NCBI RefSeq assembly: GCF_005508865.1
Contig: NZ_SCOM01000002.1
Span: 1,054,001-1,118,000 of the forward strand
Reading direction: 5' to 3'
DNA: 64,000 bases
DNA from: Pseudomonas sp. F(2018)
GTDB taxonomy: Bacteria > Pseudomonadota > Gammaproteobacteria > Pseudomonadales > Pseudomonadaceae
Both the position numbers and the translations under genes were made by a program. Of this stretch, positions 19,972 through 30,135 are shown in pieces. Position 1 is the stretch's first letter; every line of letters begins with the position of its first letter. The notes beneath the pieces are model-generated. The model was not told the DNA's origin, made no database searches, and saw nothing but the letters and a program-made list of their open reading frames with translations.

Positions 19972-20958
19972 ATGGGCCAGCTACTCGAATTCCTCAATAC
20001 CCCCATGCTCGGCACCGCCACCTGGCTGTGGCTGAGCTTCCTCGGCATCGTCGTCGCCCTGCTGGTGCTGGACCTGGGCATCCTGCATCGCGACCAGCAC
20101 GAGATCGAGATGCGCGAGAGCCTGCTGCTGTACAGCGGCTACTTCAGCGTCGGCGTGCTGTTCGGCCTGTGGGTCTGGTACGAGCTGGGCGCGCAGAGCG
20201 CCCTAGAGTTCTACACCGGCTTCCTGGTCGAGCAATCGCTGTCGATGGACAACGTGTTCGTCATGGCGATGATCTTCGGCTTCTTCGGCATTCCCCGGCG
20301 CTATCAGCACCGGGTGCTGTTCTGGGGCATCATCGGGGTGATCGTGCTGCGGGCGATCATGATCGGCCTGGGCACGGCGCTGGTGAAGGAGTTCGACTGG
20401 GTCCTCTATATCTTCGGCGCCTTCCTGCTGTTCACCGGGGTGAAGATGATGTTCAGCCGCGAGGAGCAGCACCCGGACCTGTCGCAGAACCCTATGCTGC
20501 GTTTCCTGCGCCGGCACATGCGGGTCACCGACGAGTTGCACGCCGGCCACTTCTTCATCCGCAAGCGCCCGGAAGGCGCCAGCCAGCATCTGCTGTACGC
20601 CACGCCGCTGTTCCTCGCCCTGGTGTTGATCGAGCTAGCCGACCTGGTGTTCGCCGTGGACAGCGTGCCGGCGGTATTCGCCATCACCCAGGACCCGTTC
20701 ATCGTCTACACCTCGAACATCTTCGCCATCCTCGGCCTGCGCTCGCTGTACTTCGCCCTGGCGGCGCTGATGCACCGCTTCGTCTACCTCAAGTACGCCC
20801 TGGCGCTGGTGCTGATCTTCATCGGCGGCAAGATCTTCCTGCACGGTTTCATCGGCAAGATTCCCGCCCTGCTCTCGCTCGGCGTAACCTTTGGCTTGTT
20901 GGCCGGCGGTGTGCTGTTGTCGCTGCTGAAGACCCGCAACCAGGAGACCGGGCCCTGA
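19972..20958 (+). CDS. TerC/Alx-family integral membrane protein
   Basis: 328 residues with about nine membrane segments. Acidic membrane motifs diagnostic of the TerC family are present: VALLVLDLGILHRD, VEQSLSMDNVFVMAMIFGFF and ELADLVFAVDSVPAVFAI. In E. coli, Alx exports manganese and is induced by alkaline pH; tellurite resistance is known for some TerC relatives. A GGAGG ribosome binding site precedes the ATG. The stop overlaps the start of a 60-residue ORF by one base (TGATG), suggesting coupling. Confidence 0.92.
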   Translation: MGQLLEFLNTPMLGTATWLWLSFLGIVVALLVLDLGILHRDQHEIEMRESLLLYSGYFSVGVLFGLWVWYELGAQSALEFYTGFLVEQSLSMDNVFVMAMIFGFFGIPRRYQHRVLFWGIIGVIVLRAIMIGLGTALVKEFDWVLYIFGAFLLFTGVKMMFSREEQHPDLSQNPMLRFLRRHMRVTDELHAGHFFIRKRPEGASQHLLYATPLFLALVLIELADLVFAVDSVPAVFAITQDPFIVYTSNIFAILGLRSLYFALAALMHRFVYLKYALALVLIFIGGKIFLHGFIGKIPALLSLGVTFGLLAGGVLLSLLKTRNQETGP

Positions 20959-21140
20959 TGCCTGATGTGCGTATCGAGCTGCGTGAAAGCAAAGGCCGCA
21001 CCCTGTGGCTGGTGTGCCTGGGGCGCAGGACCCTGACCTTCCATGAGGAACTGGCGGCGCGTACCTTCGCCGCCCAGCTGCACCAGCGCTTCAGCTGGTT
21101 GCGCCAGCAGCTGCGCGATGAGGGTGACGAAGAGCATTAG
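20958..21140 (+). CDS. Small hypothetical protein coupled to TerC
   Basis: 60 residues, MPDVRIELRESKGRTLWLVC at the start and a charged RDEGDEEH tail, with no membrane segment or signal peptide. The ATG shares a base with the TerC stop codon (TGATG), so translation is probably coupled. It has codon use like its neighbours and no competing ORF. Not recognised as a named family; a role with the TerC protein is inferred from coupling only. Confidence 0.65.
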   Translation: MPDVRIELRESKGRTLWLVCLGRRTLTFHEELAARTFAAQLHQRFSWLRQQLRDEGDEEH

Positions 21141-21204
21141 GTGGGCTGCCGCTGCGCGGCGAGGCCACCCTACCAAGCGCAACGAGATACATCTTTCAGA
21201 AACG

Positions 21205-21231
21205 ACAAGGCCCGCTTTACGCGGGCCTTGT
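21205..21231. terminator. Terminator between the TerC operon and the acyl-CoA dehydrogenase
   Basis: A perfect 11-bp stem, ACAAGGCCCGC at 21205-21215 and its complement at 21221-21231, with a 5-base loop. On the minus strand it is followed by CGTTTCT, the same tail as the tpx terminator. It lies between two converging genes and can serve both. Confidence 0.75.
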
Positions 21232-21250
21232 GCATTGCAGCGGCTATGAA

Positions 21251-22480
21251 TCAGCGGCTGGCTTTCATCGCCTCACGCGGCACGTACTTGCCGATCTCGA
21301 ACTTGCCGATGGCGGCGCGGTGCACCTCGTCCGGGCCGTCGGCCAGGCGCAGGGTGCGCTGCATGGCGTAGAAGTACGCCAGCGGCGTGTCGTTGGAGAC
21401 ACCGGCGCCGCCGTGGATCTGGATGGCGCGGTCGATCACGTTGAGGGCGACGTTGGGCGCCACCACCTTGATCTGCGCGATCTCGCTCTGCGCCACCTTG
21501 TTGCCCACGGTGTCCATCATGTACGCGGCGTTGAGGGTCAGCAGGCGGGCCTGGTTGATCTCGATGCGCGAGTTGGCGATATGGTCGATGTTGCCACCCA
21601 GGCGGGCCAGCGGCTTGCCGAAGGCGGTGCGGCTGACGGCGCGCTTGCACATCAGTTCCAGGGCGCGCTCGGCCATGCCGATGGAACGCATGCAGTGGTG
21701 GATACGGCCTGGACCGAGGCGACCCTGGGCGATCTCGAAACCACGGCCCTCACCCAGCAGCACGTTCTCGTACGGCACGCGCACGTTCTCGAACAGCACT
21801 TCGGCGTGGCCATGCGGAGCGTCGTCATAACCGAACACCGGCAGCGGGCGGAGGATCTTCACGCCGGGGGTGTCGCTCGGCACCAGGATCATCGAGTGCT
21901 GCTGGTGGCGCGGCGCGTCCGGGTTGGTCAGGCCCATGAAGATCATGATCTTGCAGCGCGGATCGCAGGCACCCGAGGTCCACCACTTGCGGCCGTTGAT
22001 CACCCACTCGTCACCGTCGCGCACGGCATTGGCCTGCATGTTGGTGGCGTCGGACGAGGCCACGCCCGGCTCGGTCATGGCGAAGGCCGAGCGGATCTCG
22101 CCGGACAGCAGCGGCTCCAGCCACTGTTTCTTCTGCGCCTCGGTGGCGTAGCGCACCAGGGTCTCCATGTTGCCGGTGTCCGGCGCCGAGCAGTTGAACG
22201 GCTCGGAGCCCATCAGCGAACGGCCCATGATCTCGGCCAGCGGCGCGTATTCCATGTTGGTCAGACCGGCGCCGTACTCGGATTCCGGCAGGAACAGGTT
22301 CCACAGTCCCTCGGCTTTCGCCTTGGCCTTGAGCTCTTCCATGATCGCGGTCGGCTGCCAGCGGTCGCCTTCGTTGACCTGCTGCTCGAACACGGCTTCG
22401 TTCGGGTAGACGTGGGCTTCCATGAACGCGGTGACGCGCTCACGCAGTTCCTGGACCTTGGGGGAGTAGGCGAAATCCAT
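21251..22480 (-). CDS. Acyl-CoA dehydrogenase (long-form, ACAD10/11-like)
   Basis: 409 residues. The N-terminal helical domain, the FAD-binding beta domain ([31 protein letters not shown]) and the C-terminal helical domain ([38 protein letters not shown]) are all complete. The WWTSGACDP signature differs from the short-chain LiuA type and resembles the ACAD10/11-like group. It oxidises an acyl-CoA to its 2-enoyl form, passing electrons to ETF; chain specificity cannot be read. The ATG at 22480 ([11 protein letters not shown]) is chosen over an upstream in-frame start. It is divergent from a LysR gene that is probably its regulator. Confidence 0.9.
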   Translation of the reverse strand: MDFAYSPKVQELRERVTAFMEAHVYPNEAVFEQQVNEGDRWQPTAIMEELKAKAKAEGLWNLFLPESEYGAGLTNMEYAPLAEIMGRSLMGSEPFNCSAPDTGNMETLVRYATEAQKKQWLEPLLSGEIRSAFAMTEPGVASSDATNMQANAVRDGDEWVINGRKWWTSGACDPRCKIMIFMGLTNPDAPRHQQHSMILVPSDTPGVKILRPLPVFGYDDAPHGHAEVLFENVRVPYENVLLGEGRGFEIAQGRLGPGRIHHCMRSIGMAERALELMCKRAVSRTAFGKPLARLGGNIDHIANSRIEINQARLLTLNAAYMMDTVGNKVAQSEIAQIKVVAPNVALNVIDRAIQIHGGAGVSNDTPLAYFYAMQRTLRLADGPDEVHRAAIGKFEIGKYVPREAMKASR

Positions 22481-22569
22481 GGGGACACCTTGTGGTTGGC
22501 TTCGATGTGGAAATGATGCTAGAACAGCACCCACGATTTATCTAAGCTATTTTCCTGCCTTATCAACAT

Positions 22570-22586
22570 TCATAAGCAATATATGA
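22570..22586. promoter_or_regulatory. Candidate LysR operator between acyl-CoA dehydrogenase and LysR genes
   Basis: A TCATA-N7-TATGA dyad at 22570-22586 in the 133-base divergent region, 28 bases before the LysR ATG. The spacing gives the T-N11-A form expected of LysR boxes. The surrounding sequence is AT-rich, so chance occurrence is possible. Confidence 0.35.
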
Positions 22587-22613
22587 TGAGGCTCGATCCC
22601 GCGGAGAGAGACC

Positions 22614-23543
22614 ATGAACTTGAACAAGGTAGACCTCAACCTCTTCATCGTCTTCGATGCCATCTATACCGAGGCCAACCTGACCCGTGCCGGACAGATC
22701 GTCGGCATCACCCAGCCCGCCGTGTCCAACGCCCTGGCCCGTCTGCGCGAGACCTTCAACGACCCGCTGTTCGTGCGTACCGCCCAGGGCATGGTGCCCA
22801 CACCGATGGCGCAGAACATCATCGGCCCGGTGCGCAACGCCCTGCAGCTGCTGCGCGTATCGGTGCAGGAGAGCCGCACCTTCGACGCCAAGCAGGCGAA
22901 CAAGACCTACCGCATCAGCATGACCGACCTGTCCGAGCAGATCCTCCTGCCGGCGCTGTTCCAGCGCCTGCGCCGGCTGGCTCCCGCGGTGCAGATCGAG
23001 AGCTTCCAGTCCAAGCGCCGCGAGACCACCAAGGAACTGGCCGCCGGCCGCCTGGACTTCGCCGTGGACGCGGTACTCAACACCGACCCGCAGGTGCGCC
23101 ACGTCAAGCTGATGGAAGACCGCTACGTCTGCGCCCTGCGCCCCGGCCATGCGTTGGCCAAGGACAAGATCAGCCTGGACGAATACCTGTCGCTGACCCA
23201 TATCCAGATTTCCAGCCGCCGCAGCGGCCTCGGCTACATCGACCTGTCGCTGGGCAAGATGGGCCTGCAGCGCAAGGTGGCCCTGCGCTCGCAGCATTAC
23301 CTGATGGCCTCCACCGTGCTGCATAACACCGACATGGCGATGACCGTGCCGGAACGCTTCGCCCGCCGCCACAACCTGCATTACGTGGAACTACCGGTCA
23401 GCGACGTGCCGGCCCTGGAAACTCACCTGTACTGGCACGAGAGCACCGACCAGGACCCCGCCAACCGCTGGATGCGCGAGCAGCTGATCGAGCTGGCGCA
23501 GCAGATCGGCGTGCAGGAGAAAAAGGCTGCCGAGCAGGCCTGA
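22614..23543 (+). CDS. LysR-family transcriptional regulator
   Basis: 309 residues. The N-terminal HTH reads KVDLNLFIVFDAIYTEANLT, then VGITQPAVSNALARLRETFN, of the NodD/LeuO-like LysR branch. The effector domain starts near YRISMTDLSEQILLPALFQR. It is divergent from the acyl-CoA dehydrogenase gene, the common LysR-target arrangement. GAGAG upstream serves as ribosome binding site. A strong terminator (23549-23570) follows within 10 bases. The inducer is unknown. Confidence 0.92.
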   Translation: MNLNKVDLNLFIVFDAIYTEANLTRAGQIVGITQPAVSNALARLRETFNDPLFVRTAQGMVPTPMAQNIIGPVRNALQLLRVSVQESRTFDAKQANKTYRISMTDLSEQILLPALFQRLRRLAPAVQIESFQSKRRETTKELAAGRLDFAVDAVLNTDPQVRHVKLMEDRYVCALRPGHALAKDKISLDEYLSLTHIQISSRRSGLGYIDLSLGKMGLQRKVALRSQHYLMASTVLHNTDMAMTVPERFARRHNLHYVELPVSDVPALETHLYWHESTDQDPANRWMREQLIELAQQIGVQEKKAAEQA

Positions 23544-23548
23544 AAAAC

Positions 23549-23570
23549 GAAGGGGCCGAACGGCCCCTTC
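23549..23570 (+). terminator. Terminator of the LysR gene
   Basis: A 10-bp stem GAAGGGGCCG/CGGCCCCTTC at 23549-23570 with a minimal loop, or an 8-bp stem with a larger one, starting 5 bases after the stop codon and followed by TTC. Confidence 0.75.
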
Positions 23571-23654
23571 TTCACGAATAAACGGCGCCTTCGAGGGAAC
23601 CGGCCAGCTGGCCGGAGGTGGAACGAGTCCACCCAGCGCAAGGGGGAGTAGTCG

Positions 23655-24782
23655 TTACAGGCTGCGCGCGATCACCATCCGCTGCACATCGCTGGTGCCC
23701 TCATAGATCTGGCACACGCGCACGTCGCGGTAGATGCGCTCCACCGGGAAGTCCTTGAGATAGCCGTAGCCGCCCAGGGTCTGGATCGCCGCCGAGCAGA
23801 CCTTCTCCGCCATCTCCGAGGCAAACAGCTTGGCCATCGAGGCCTCGGTCAGGCACGGCTGGCCGGCTTCGCGCAGCGCCGCCGCGTGATGCACCATCTG
23901 CCGCGCCACGGCGATCTGGGTGGCCATGTCGGCCAGGCGGAAGGCCACGGCCTGGTGCTCGATGATCGGCTTGCCGAAGGTCTGCCGCTCATGGGCGTAG
24001 TCGCGGGCTGCCTCGAACGCGGCACGGGCCATGCCCACCGACTGCGCGGCGATGCCGATGCGCCCGCCTTCCAGGTTGCTAAGGGCGATGCGGTAACCCT
24101 CGCCCTCCTCACCCAGACGCAGCGACGCCGGAATGCGCACCTCATCGAGCTGGATCTGGCAGGTGTCGGAGGCATGCTGGCCGAGCTTGTCCTCCACCCG
24201 CACCACCGAGTAGCCGGGCGTGTCGGTCGGCACGATAAAGGCGCTGATGCCCTTCTTGCCGGCTTGCGGATCGGTCACGGCGAACACGATCACCATCCCG
24301 GCGTGGCTACCGGAGGTGATGAACTGCTTGGCGCCGCTGAGCACGTAATGGTCGCCATCGCGCCGCGCGCGGGTGCGCAGATCGCTGGCGTCCGAGCCGG
24401 CCTGTGGCTCGGTCAGGGCAAAGGCGCCGAGTATGGCGCCGCTGGCCAAGGGCTGGAGGAAGCGCTGCTTCTGCTCGTCGCTGCCGAACTTGAGGATCGG
24501 CATGCAGCCCACCGAGTTGTGCACACTCATGATGGTCGAGCAGGCGCCGTCGCCGGCGGCGATCTCCTCCAGGGCCATGGCGTAGGCCAGGTGGCCGGTG
24601 GCTGCACCACCCCACTCCTCCGGCACCAGCATGCCGAGGAAGCCGAGGTCGGCCATTTCCTTCAAGGCTTCTGCCGGGAAGCGGTGTTCGCGGTCCCAGT
24701 CGGCGGCAAAGGGTTTCAGCCGCTCCTGGGCGAACTGGCGGGCCATGTCGCGGATCAGGATGTCCTGTTCGCTGGGTAGCAT
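23655..24782 (-). CDS. Acyl-CoA dehydrogenase, likely 2-methylbutyryl-CoA type
   Basis: 375 residues, short-chain ACAD length. FAD and substrate signatures: [20 protein letters not shown] and [11 protein letters not shown]. The catalytic base region is [24 protein letters not shown] near the C-terminus, with the glutamate of YEGTSD. Two in-frame ATGs exist; the one at 24782 has AAGGAGG at 8 bases, while the one at 24788 is only 2 bases away, so 24782 is preferred. It follows the thiolase and SDR genes in one operon divergent from liuR. Together they fit the isoleucine branch (2-methylbutyryl-CoA to tiglyl-CoA), by inference. Confidence 0.88.
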   Translation of the reverse strand: MLPSEQDILIRDMARQFAQERLKPFAADWDREHRFPAEALKEMADLGFLGMLVPEEWGGAATGHLAYAMALEEIAAGDGACSTIMSVHNSVGCMPILKFGSDEQKQRFLQPLASGAILGAFALTEPQAGSDASDLRTRARRDGDHYVLSGAKQFITSGSHAGMVIVFAVTDPQAGKKGISAFIVPTDTPGYSVVRVEDKLGQHASDTCQIQLDEVRIPASLRLGEEGEGYRIALSNLEGGRIGIAAQSVGMARAAFEAARDYAHERQTFGKPIIEHQAVAFRLADMATQIAVARQMVHHAAALREAGQPCLTEASMAKLFASEMAEKVCSAAIQTLGGYGYLKDFPVERIYRDVRVCQIYEGTSDVQRMVIARSL

Positions 24783-24795
24783 CTTCATAGCCTCC

Positions 24796-25983
24796 TTAGC
24801 TGATCAGTTCGATGGCCAACGCGGTGGCTTCACCGCCGCCGATACACACGGCCGCCAGGCCGCGCTTGAGGCCGTATTGGCGCAGGGCGGACAGCAGGGT
24901 CACCAGGATGCGCGCGCCGGAGGCGCCGATCGGGTGGCCCAGGGCGCAGGCGCCGCCATGCACGTTGAGCTTGTCGTGGGGGATGCCGAGGTCGCGCATG
25001 GCCACCATGGGCACCACGGCGAAGGCCTCGTTGATCTCGAACAGATCGACCTCGCCTAGCGACCAGCCGGTGCTGGCCAGCAGGCGCTGGATGGCGCCAA
25101 CCGGCGCGGTGGTGAACAGGTTCGGCGCCTGGGCCGCCGAGGCGTGGCCGGCGATGCGTGCCAGCGGCGTCAGGCCGCGGCGCTCGGCCTCGGACTGGCG
25201 CATCAGCAGCAGCGCGGCGGCACCATCGGAGATCGAGCTGGCGTTGGCCGCCGTCACCGTGCCGCCCTCGCGAAAGGCCGGCTTGAGGGTCGGGATCTTG
25301 TCCGGGCGCGCCTTGGGCGGCTGTTCGTCCTGGCTGATGGTCACCAGCTCGCGGCCGGCCTTGGCCTGCACCGGCACTATCTCATCGGCGAAGCGGCCCT
25401 CGGCGATGGCGCGCTGGGCACGGGTCAGCGAGGCGATGGCGTACTCGTCCTGCTGCTCGCGGCTGAAGCCGTAGCTCTGCGCGCAGTCCTCGGCGAAGGT
25501 GCCCATTAGCCGGCCCTTGTCGTAGGCGTCTTCCAGGCCGTCGAGGAACATGTGGTCGAGCACCTTGCCGTGGCCCATGCGGTAGCCGCCGCGGGCGCGC
25601 TCCAGCAGGTAGGGCGCGCCCGACATGCTCTCCATGCCGCCGGCCAGCACCACCCGGGCGCCGCCGGCCAGCAGCAGGTCGTGGCCGAACATGGCGGCCT
25701 TCATGCCGGAGCCGCACATCTTGTTCACCGTGGAGCAGACCACCGACTGCGGCAGCCCGGCGCCGAGCACCGCCTGGCGCGCCGGGGCCTGGCCCTGGCC
25801 GGCCTGCAGTACGCAGCCCATGATCGCCTCGTCCACCGCATCGCCGGCCAGGCTGGCACGCTCGAGCGTGGCGCGGATGGCGGCGGCGCCCAGCTGGGCG
25901 GCCGTCAGATCCTTGAAGTCGCCGAGGAAGCCGCCCATGGGCGTGCGCGCGGCGCCGACTATCACCACCGGATCGTTGTGCAT
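24796..25983 (-). CDS. Acetyl-CoA C-acetyltransferase (thiolase)
   Basis: About 395 residues, standard thiolase size. The acyl-accepting cysteine is in [13 protein letters not shown], the catalytic histidine in [17 protein letters not shown], and the C-terminal cysteine in CIGGGEA. It cleaves 3-ketoacyl-CoA; in this operon 2-methylacetoacetyl-CoA to acetyl-CoA and propionyl-CoA is the likely reaction. Start codons at 25989 and 25983 are both possible; the GAGG upstream fits 25983 better. It sits between an SDR (10 bases upstream) and an acyl-CoA dehydrogenase (13 bases downstream). Confidence 0.93.
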   Translation of the reverse strand: MHNDPVVIVGAARTPMGGFLGDFKDLTAAQLGAAAIRATLERASLAGDAVDEAIMGCVLQAGQGQAPARQAVLGAGLPQSVVCSTVNKMCGSGMKAAMFGHDLLLAGGARVVLAGGMESMSGAPYLLERARGGYRMGHGKVLDHMFLDGLEDAYDKGRLMGTFAEDCAQSYGFSREQQDEYAIASLTRAQRAIAEGRFADEIVPVQAKAGRELVTISQDEQPPKARPDKIPTLKPAFREGGTVTAANASSISDGAAALLLMRQSEAERRGLTPLARIAGHASAAQAPNLFTTAPVGAIQRLLASTGWSLGEVDLFEINEAFAVVPMVAMRDLGIPHDKLNVHGGACALGHPIGASGARILVTLLSALRQYGLKRGLAAVCIGGGEATALAIELIS

Positions 25984-25993
25984 GCTCATGCCC

Positions 25994-26761
25994 TCACTTG
26001 GCCGCCATGCGCAGCGCGCCATCCAGGCGGATGACCTCGCCGTTGAGCATGGCGTTCTCGACGATATGGCGGACCAGCGCGGCATATTCGGCCGGGCGCC
26101 CCAGGCGCGGCGGGAACGGCACGTTGGCGGCCAGGGAGTCCTGCACCTCCTGGGGCATGCCGGCCATCATCGGCGTCTCGAAGATGCCCGGGGCGATGCA
26201 CATTACGCGAATGCCCGAGCGCGCCAGATCACGCGCCGTCGGCAGGGTCATGGCGGCCACGCCGCCCTTGGACGCGGAGTACGCGGCCTGGCCCATCTGC
26301 CCGTCGAAGGCGGCCACCGAGGCGGTGTTGATGATCACGCCACGCTCGCCGTCGGCGTTCGGCTGGTTCTGCGCCATGGCCTCGGCGGCCAGGCGCAGCA
26401 TGTTGAAGCTACCGATCAGGTTGATCTCGATAGTGCGGCGGAAGCTGTCCAGGCCGTGAGCGCCGTTGCGCCCGATGACCTTCTCGGCCGGCGCCACGCC
26501 CGCGCAGTTGACCAGCCCGTGCACCGCGCCGAAGGCCTGCAGCGCATCGGCCACGGCGGCGCGGCCCTCGGCCTCGCTGCTGATATCGGTACGCAGAAAG
26601 CGCGCCCGCTCGCCCAATTCGGCAGCCGCCTTGGCGCCGGCCTCGGCATTGATGTCCAGCAGCAGCACCCTGGCGCCCTGACCGACCAGCTCACGCGCAG
26701 TAGCCAGGCCAAGGCCCGAGCCGCCGCCGGTGATCAGGAACACGGAATCTTCGATACGCAC
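25994..26761 (-). CDS. Short-chain 3-hydroxyacyl-CoA dehydrogenase (HSD17B10-like SDR)
   Basis: 255 residues. The NAD-binding TGGGSGLG follows the first strand, NCAGV marks the core, and the catalytic Ser-Tyr-Lys are in [20 protein letters not shown] with the following KGG. The sequence style matches human HSD17B10 and bacterial 3-hydroxy-2-methylbutyryl-CoA dehydrogenase. The start is set at a GTG (26761) because AGGAG lies 7 bases upstream; an ATG five codons earlier overlaps that site. It is first in a three-gene operon divergent from liuR and shares its operator region. Confidence 0.9.
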   Translation of the reverse strand: MRIEDSVFLITGGGSGLGLATARELVGQGARVLLLDINAEAGAKAAAELGERARFLRTDISSEAEGRAAVADALQAFGAVHGLVNCAGVAPAEKVIGRNGAHGLDSFRRTIEINLIGSFNMLRLAAEAMAQNQPNADGERGVIINTASVAAFDGQMGQAAYSASKGGVAAMTLPTARDLARSGIRVMCIAPGIFETPMMAGMPQEVQDSLAANVPFPPRLGRPAEYAALVRHIVENAMLNGEVIRLDGALRMAAK

Positions 26762-26845
26762 AAGCCAACTCCTCACCCAGCATGAATGTCGATCGGACGC
26801 ACCGGCGATGCCGGAGCCCGAGATTGACAGTCAGACTGGCACAGG

Positions 26846-26861
26846 TTTACGTTAACGTAAA
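26846..26861. promoter_or_regulatory. LiuR operator candidate, perfect 16-bp palindrome
   Basis: TTTACGTTAACGTAAA at 26846-26861 is a perfect palindrome in the region between the SDR operon and liuR, 18 bases before the liuR ATG. It fits the known form of LiuR-binding sites (MerR family, TTTACG-type arms). A TTGACA lies at 26824-26829 as a possible -35. One site between two divergent units suggests control of both the leucine and the isoleucine branches. Confidence 0.8.
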
Positions 26862-26879
26862 GGTAAACGAGAGCAGGCC

Positions 26880-27278
26880 ATGTCCATCACCTATTCCATC
26901 TCCGATCTGGCCCGCGAGCTGGACGTCACCACCCGCGCCATTCGCTTCTACGAGGAGCAAGGCATGTTGGTGCCCGAGCGCCGCGGCCAGGAGCGCATCT
27001 ACCGGCCCAAGGATCTGGTGACCCTCAAGCTGATCCTGCGCGGCAAGCGCATCGGCTTCTCCCTCGCCGAGTGCAAGGAGCTGATCGACCTCTACGACCC
27101 CAGCAGCGGCAACCGCAAGCAGCTGGAAACCTTCATGGCTAAGATCGCCGCCCGCCGCGCCCAGCTGGAGCAGCAGCTGCTGGACATCGAGCAGATGCAG
27201 CTGGAACTCGATACGGCCGAAGAGCGCTGCCTAGCAGCCCTGGCAGAAACTGTTTCAGATCAAAGCGTTACTTCCTGA
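26880..27278 (+). CDS. liuR: MerR-family regulator LiuR of branched-chain amino acid degradation
   Basis: 132 residues. The MerR HTH is YSISDLARELDVTTRAIRFY with the wing EEQGMLVPERRGQERIY; a C-terminal coiled coil (about 80-118, RAQLEQQLLDIEQMQLELD) serves for dimerisation. There is no cysteine metal site. It directly precedes liuA, 30 bases apart, and a LiuR-type palindrome lies just upstream, so it is probably autoregulated and controls both flanking operons. Confidence 0.93.
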   Translation: MSITYSISDLARELDVTTRAIRFYEEQGMLVPERRGQERIYRPKDLVTLKLILRGKRIGFSLAECKELIDLYDPSSGNRKQLETFMAKIAARRAQLEQQLLDIEQMQLELDTAEERCLAALAETVSDQSVTS

Positions 27279-27308
27279 ACTTAATCCAATAATTCACAGG
27301 TGGAACTC

Positions 27309-28472
27309 ATGAGCTACCCAACCCTCAACTTCGGTCTCGGCGAGACCATCGACATGCTGCGCGACTCGGTGCACCAGTTCGCCCAGGCCGAACTGGCTCC
27401 ACGTGCGGCGCAGATCGACCGCGACAACGAGTTCCCCATGGACATGTGGCGCAAGTTCGGCGACATGGGCCTGCTGGGCATGACCGTGGAAGAGGAATAC
27501 GGTGGCACCAACATGGGCTACCTGGCTCACGTGGTGGCAATGGAGGAGATCAGTCGTGCCTCGGCCTCGGTCGGCCTGTCCTACGGTGCCCACTCCAACC
27601 TGTGCGTCAACCAGATCCGCAAGAACGGCACCCACGCGCAGAAGCTCAAGTACCTGCCCAAGCTGTGCTCCGGCGAGCACATCGGCGCCCTGGCCATGAG
27701 CGAGCCCAATGCCGGCTCTGACGTGGTATCGATGAAGCTGCGCGCCGAGAAGCGCGGTGATCGCTATGTGCTCAACGGCAACAAGATGTGGATCACCAAC
27801 GGCCCGGACGCCCACACCTACGTGATCTACGCCAAGACCGACATCAACGCCGGTTCGCGCGGCATGACCGCGTTCATCGTCGAGCGCGACTACAAGGGCT
27901 TCTCCCGCCATCAGAAGCTGGACAAGCTGGGCATGCGCGGCTCCAACACCTGCGAACTGGTGTTCGAGGACGTGGAAGTGCCGGAAGAAAACGTCCTCGG
28001 CGGCGAAGGCCGCGGCGTGGCCGTGCTGATGAGCGGCCTGGACTACGAGCGCACAGTGCTCTCCGGCGGCCCGACCGGGATCATGAGCGCCTGCATGGAC
28101 GTGGTGCTGCCCTACGTGCACGAGCGCCAGCAGTTCAAGCAGTCGATCGGCGAGTTCCAGCTGGTGCAGGGCAAGCTGGCCGACATGTACGCCGGCATGA
28201 ACGCCTCCAAGTCCTACCTGTACACCGTGGCCAAGGCCTGCGACCGCGGCGAGGAATCGCGCAAGGACGCTGCCGCGGTGATCCTCTACACCGCCGAGAT
28301 GGCCACCAAGATGGCCCTCGATACCATCCAACTGCTCGGCGGCAACGGTTACACCAACGAGTACCCGGCCGGCCGCCTGCTGCGTGACGCCAAGCTCTAC
28401 GAGATCGGCGCCGGCACCAGCGAAATCCGCCGCATGCTGATCGGCCGCGAGCTGTACAACGAGACCAAGTGA
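27309..28472 (+). CDS. liuA: Isovaleryl-CoA dehydrogenase
   Basis: 387 residues, full-length. N-terminal [20 protein letters not shown] is typical of isovaleryl-CoA dehydrogenases. The FAD/substrate blocks are [20 protein letters not shown] and [10 protein letters not shown]; the C-terminal [20 protein letters not shown] and [17 protein letters not shown] are complete. It converts isovaleryl-CoA to 3-methylcrotonyl-CoA. The ATG at 27309 has AGGTGG 6 bases upstream, preferred over one three codons earlier. First enzyme gene of the liu operon. Confidence 0.96.
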   Translation: MSYPTLNFGLGETIDMLRDSVHQFAQAELAPRAAQIDRDNEFPMDMWRKFGDMGLLGMTVEEEYGGTNMGYLAHVVAMEEISRASASVGLSYGAHSNLCVNQIRKNGTHAQKLKYLPKLCSGEHIGALAMSEPNAGSDVVSMKLRAEKRGDRYVLNGNKMWITNGPDAHTYVIYAKTDINAGSRGMTAFIVERDYKGFSRHQKLDKLGMRGSNTCELVFEDVEVPEENVLGGEGRGVAVLMSGLDYERTVLSGGPTGIMSACMDVVLPYVHERQQFKQSIGEFQLVQGKLADMYAGMNASKSYLYTVAKACDRGEESRKDAAAVILYTAEMATKMALDTIQLLGGNGYTNEYPAGRLLRDAKLYEIGAGTSEIRRMLIGRELYNETK

Positions 28473-28524
28473 TCACCGGGCGGCACGGGCGCCCTGCCCG
28501 GCCGCCGTCGACGGAGCGCGCCAG

Positions 28525-30132
28525 ATGGCCATCCTGCATACCCAGATCAACACCCGCTCGCCGGAGTTCGCCGCCAACAGTGCGGCCATGCTCGCCCAGG
28601 TCAGCGACCTGCGCGCCCTGCTCGCCCGCGTCCACGAGGGCGGCGGCGCCAAGGCCCAGGAACGCCACACCTCGCGCGGCAAGCTGCTACCGCGCGAGCG
28701 CATCAACCGCCTGCTGGACCTCGGCTCGCCCTTCCTCGAAGTCGGCCAACTCGCCGCCCATGAGGTCTACGGCGAAGACGTGCCGGCAGCCGGCGTGGTC
28801 GCCGGCATCGGTCGAGTGGAAGGCGTCGAGTGCATGATCATCGCCAACGACGCCACGGTGAAAGGCGGCAGCTACTACCCGCTGACCGTGAAGAAACACC
28901 TGCGCGCGCAGACCATCGCCCAGCAGAACCGCCTGCCGTGCATCTACCTGGTGGACTCCGGCGGCGCCAACCTGCCACGCCAGGAAGAAGTGTTCCCGGA
29001 CCGCGAACACTTCGGCCGCATCTTCTTCAACCAGGCCAATATGAGCGCCCAGGGCATCCCGCAGATCGCCGTGGTCATGGGCTCCTGCACCGCCGGCGGC
29101 GCCTATGTGCCGGCGATGAGCGACGAGACCATCATGGTGCGCAACCAGGCCACCATCTTCCTGGCCGGCCCGCCCCTGGTGAAGGCCGCCACCGGCGAGG
29201 TAGTGACCGCCGAGGAACTGGGCGGCGCCGACGTGCACTGCAAGACCAGCGGCGTGGCCGACCACTACGCGGAGAACGACGAGCATGCCCTGGCCCTGGC
29301 CCGCCGCTGCATCGCCAACCTCAACTGGCGCAAGCTCGGCCAGCTGCAGACCCGCGCCCCGCTCGCTCCGCTGCACAGCAGTGAGGAGCTGTACGGGGTG
29401 ATCCCGGCCGACGCCAAACAGCCCTTCGATGTACGTGAAGTGATCGCGCGCATCGTCGACGGCAGCGAGCTGGACGAATTCAAGGCGCTGTTCGGCACCA
29501 CGCTGGTGTGTGGCTTCGCCCATATCCACGGCTACCCGGTCGCCATCCTGGCGAACAACGGCATCCTGTTCGCCGAAGCCGCGCAGAAAGGCGCGCACTT
29601 CATCGAACTGGCCTGCCAGCGCGGCATCCCGCTGCTGTTCCTGCAGAACATCACTGGCTTTATGGTCGGCAAGAAGTACGAGGAAGGCGGCATCGCCAAG
29701 CACGGTGCCAAGCTGGTCACCGCCGTGGCCTGCGCCAAGGTGCCGAAGTTCACCGTGATCATCGGTGGCAGCTTCGGCGCCGGTAACTACGGCATGTGCG
29801 GCCGCGCCTACGACCCGCGCTTCCTGTGGATGTGGCCCAACGCGCGCATCGGCGTGATGGGCGCCGAGCAGGCCGCAGGCGTCTTGGTGCAGGTCAAGCG
29901 CGAGCAGGCCGCCCGCGCCGGCCACCCGTTCAGCGACGAGGAAGAGGCGCGCATCAAGCAGCCCATCGTCGCCCAATACGAGCAGCAGGCCCACGCCTAC
30001 TACTCCAGCGCCCGCCTGTGGGACGACGGCGTGATCGACCCGGCGCAGACCCGCGACGTGCTCGGCCTGGCGCTGTCCGCCAGCCTCAATGCGCCCATCG
30101 AGCCGACCCAGTTCGGCGTGTTCCGGATGTAA
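28525..30132 (+). CDS. liuB: 3-Methylcrotonyl-CoA carboxylase beta (carboxyltransferase) subunit
   Basis: 535 residues, the standard size. Carboxyltransferase signatures: [38 protein letters not shown] and [20 protein letters not shown]. With LiuD it carboxylates 3-methylcrotonyl-CoA to 3-methylglutaconyl-CoA. GGAG precedes the ATG. It is followed 3 bases later by liuC. Confidence 0.96.
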   Translation: MAILHTQINTRSPEFAANSAAMLAQVSDLRALLARVHEGGGAKAQERHTSRGKLLPRERINRLLDLGSPFLEVGQLAAHEVYGEDVPAAGVVAGIGRVEGVECMIIANDATVKGGSYYPLTVKKHLRAQTIAQQNRLPCIYLVDSGGANLPRQEEVFPDREHFGRIFFNQANMSAQGIPQIAVVMGSCTAGGAYVPAMSDETIMVRNQATIFLAGPPLVKAATGEVVTAEELGGADVHCKTSGVADHYAENDEHALALARRCIANLNWRKLGQLQTRAPLAPLHSSEELYGVIPADAKQPFDVREVIARIVDGSELDEFKALFGTTLVCGFAHIHGYPVAILANNGILFAEAAQKGAHFIELACQRGIPLLFLQNITGFMVGKKYEEGGIAKHGAKLVTAVACAKVPKFTVIIGGSFGAGNYGMCGRAYDPRFLWMWPNARIGVMGAEQAAGVLVQVKREQAARAGHPFSDEEEARIKQPIVAQYEQQAHAYYSSARLWDDGVIDPAQTRDVLGLALSASLNAPIEPTQFGVFRM

Positions 30133-30135
30133 GCC

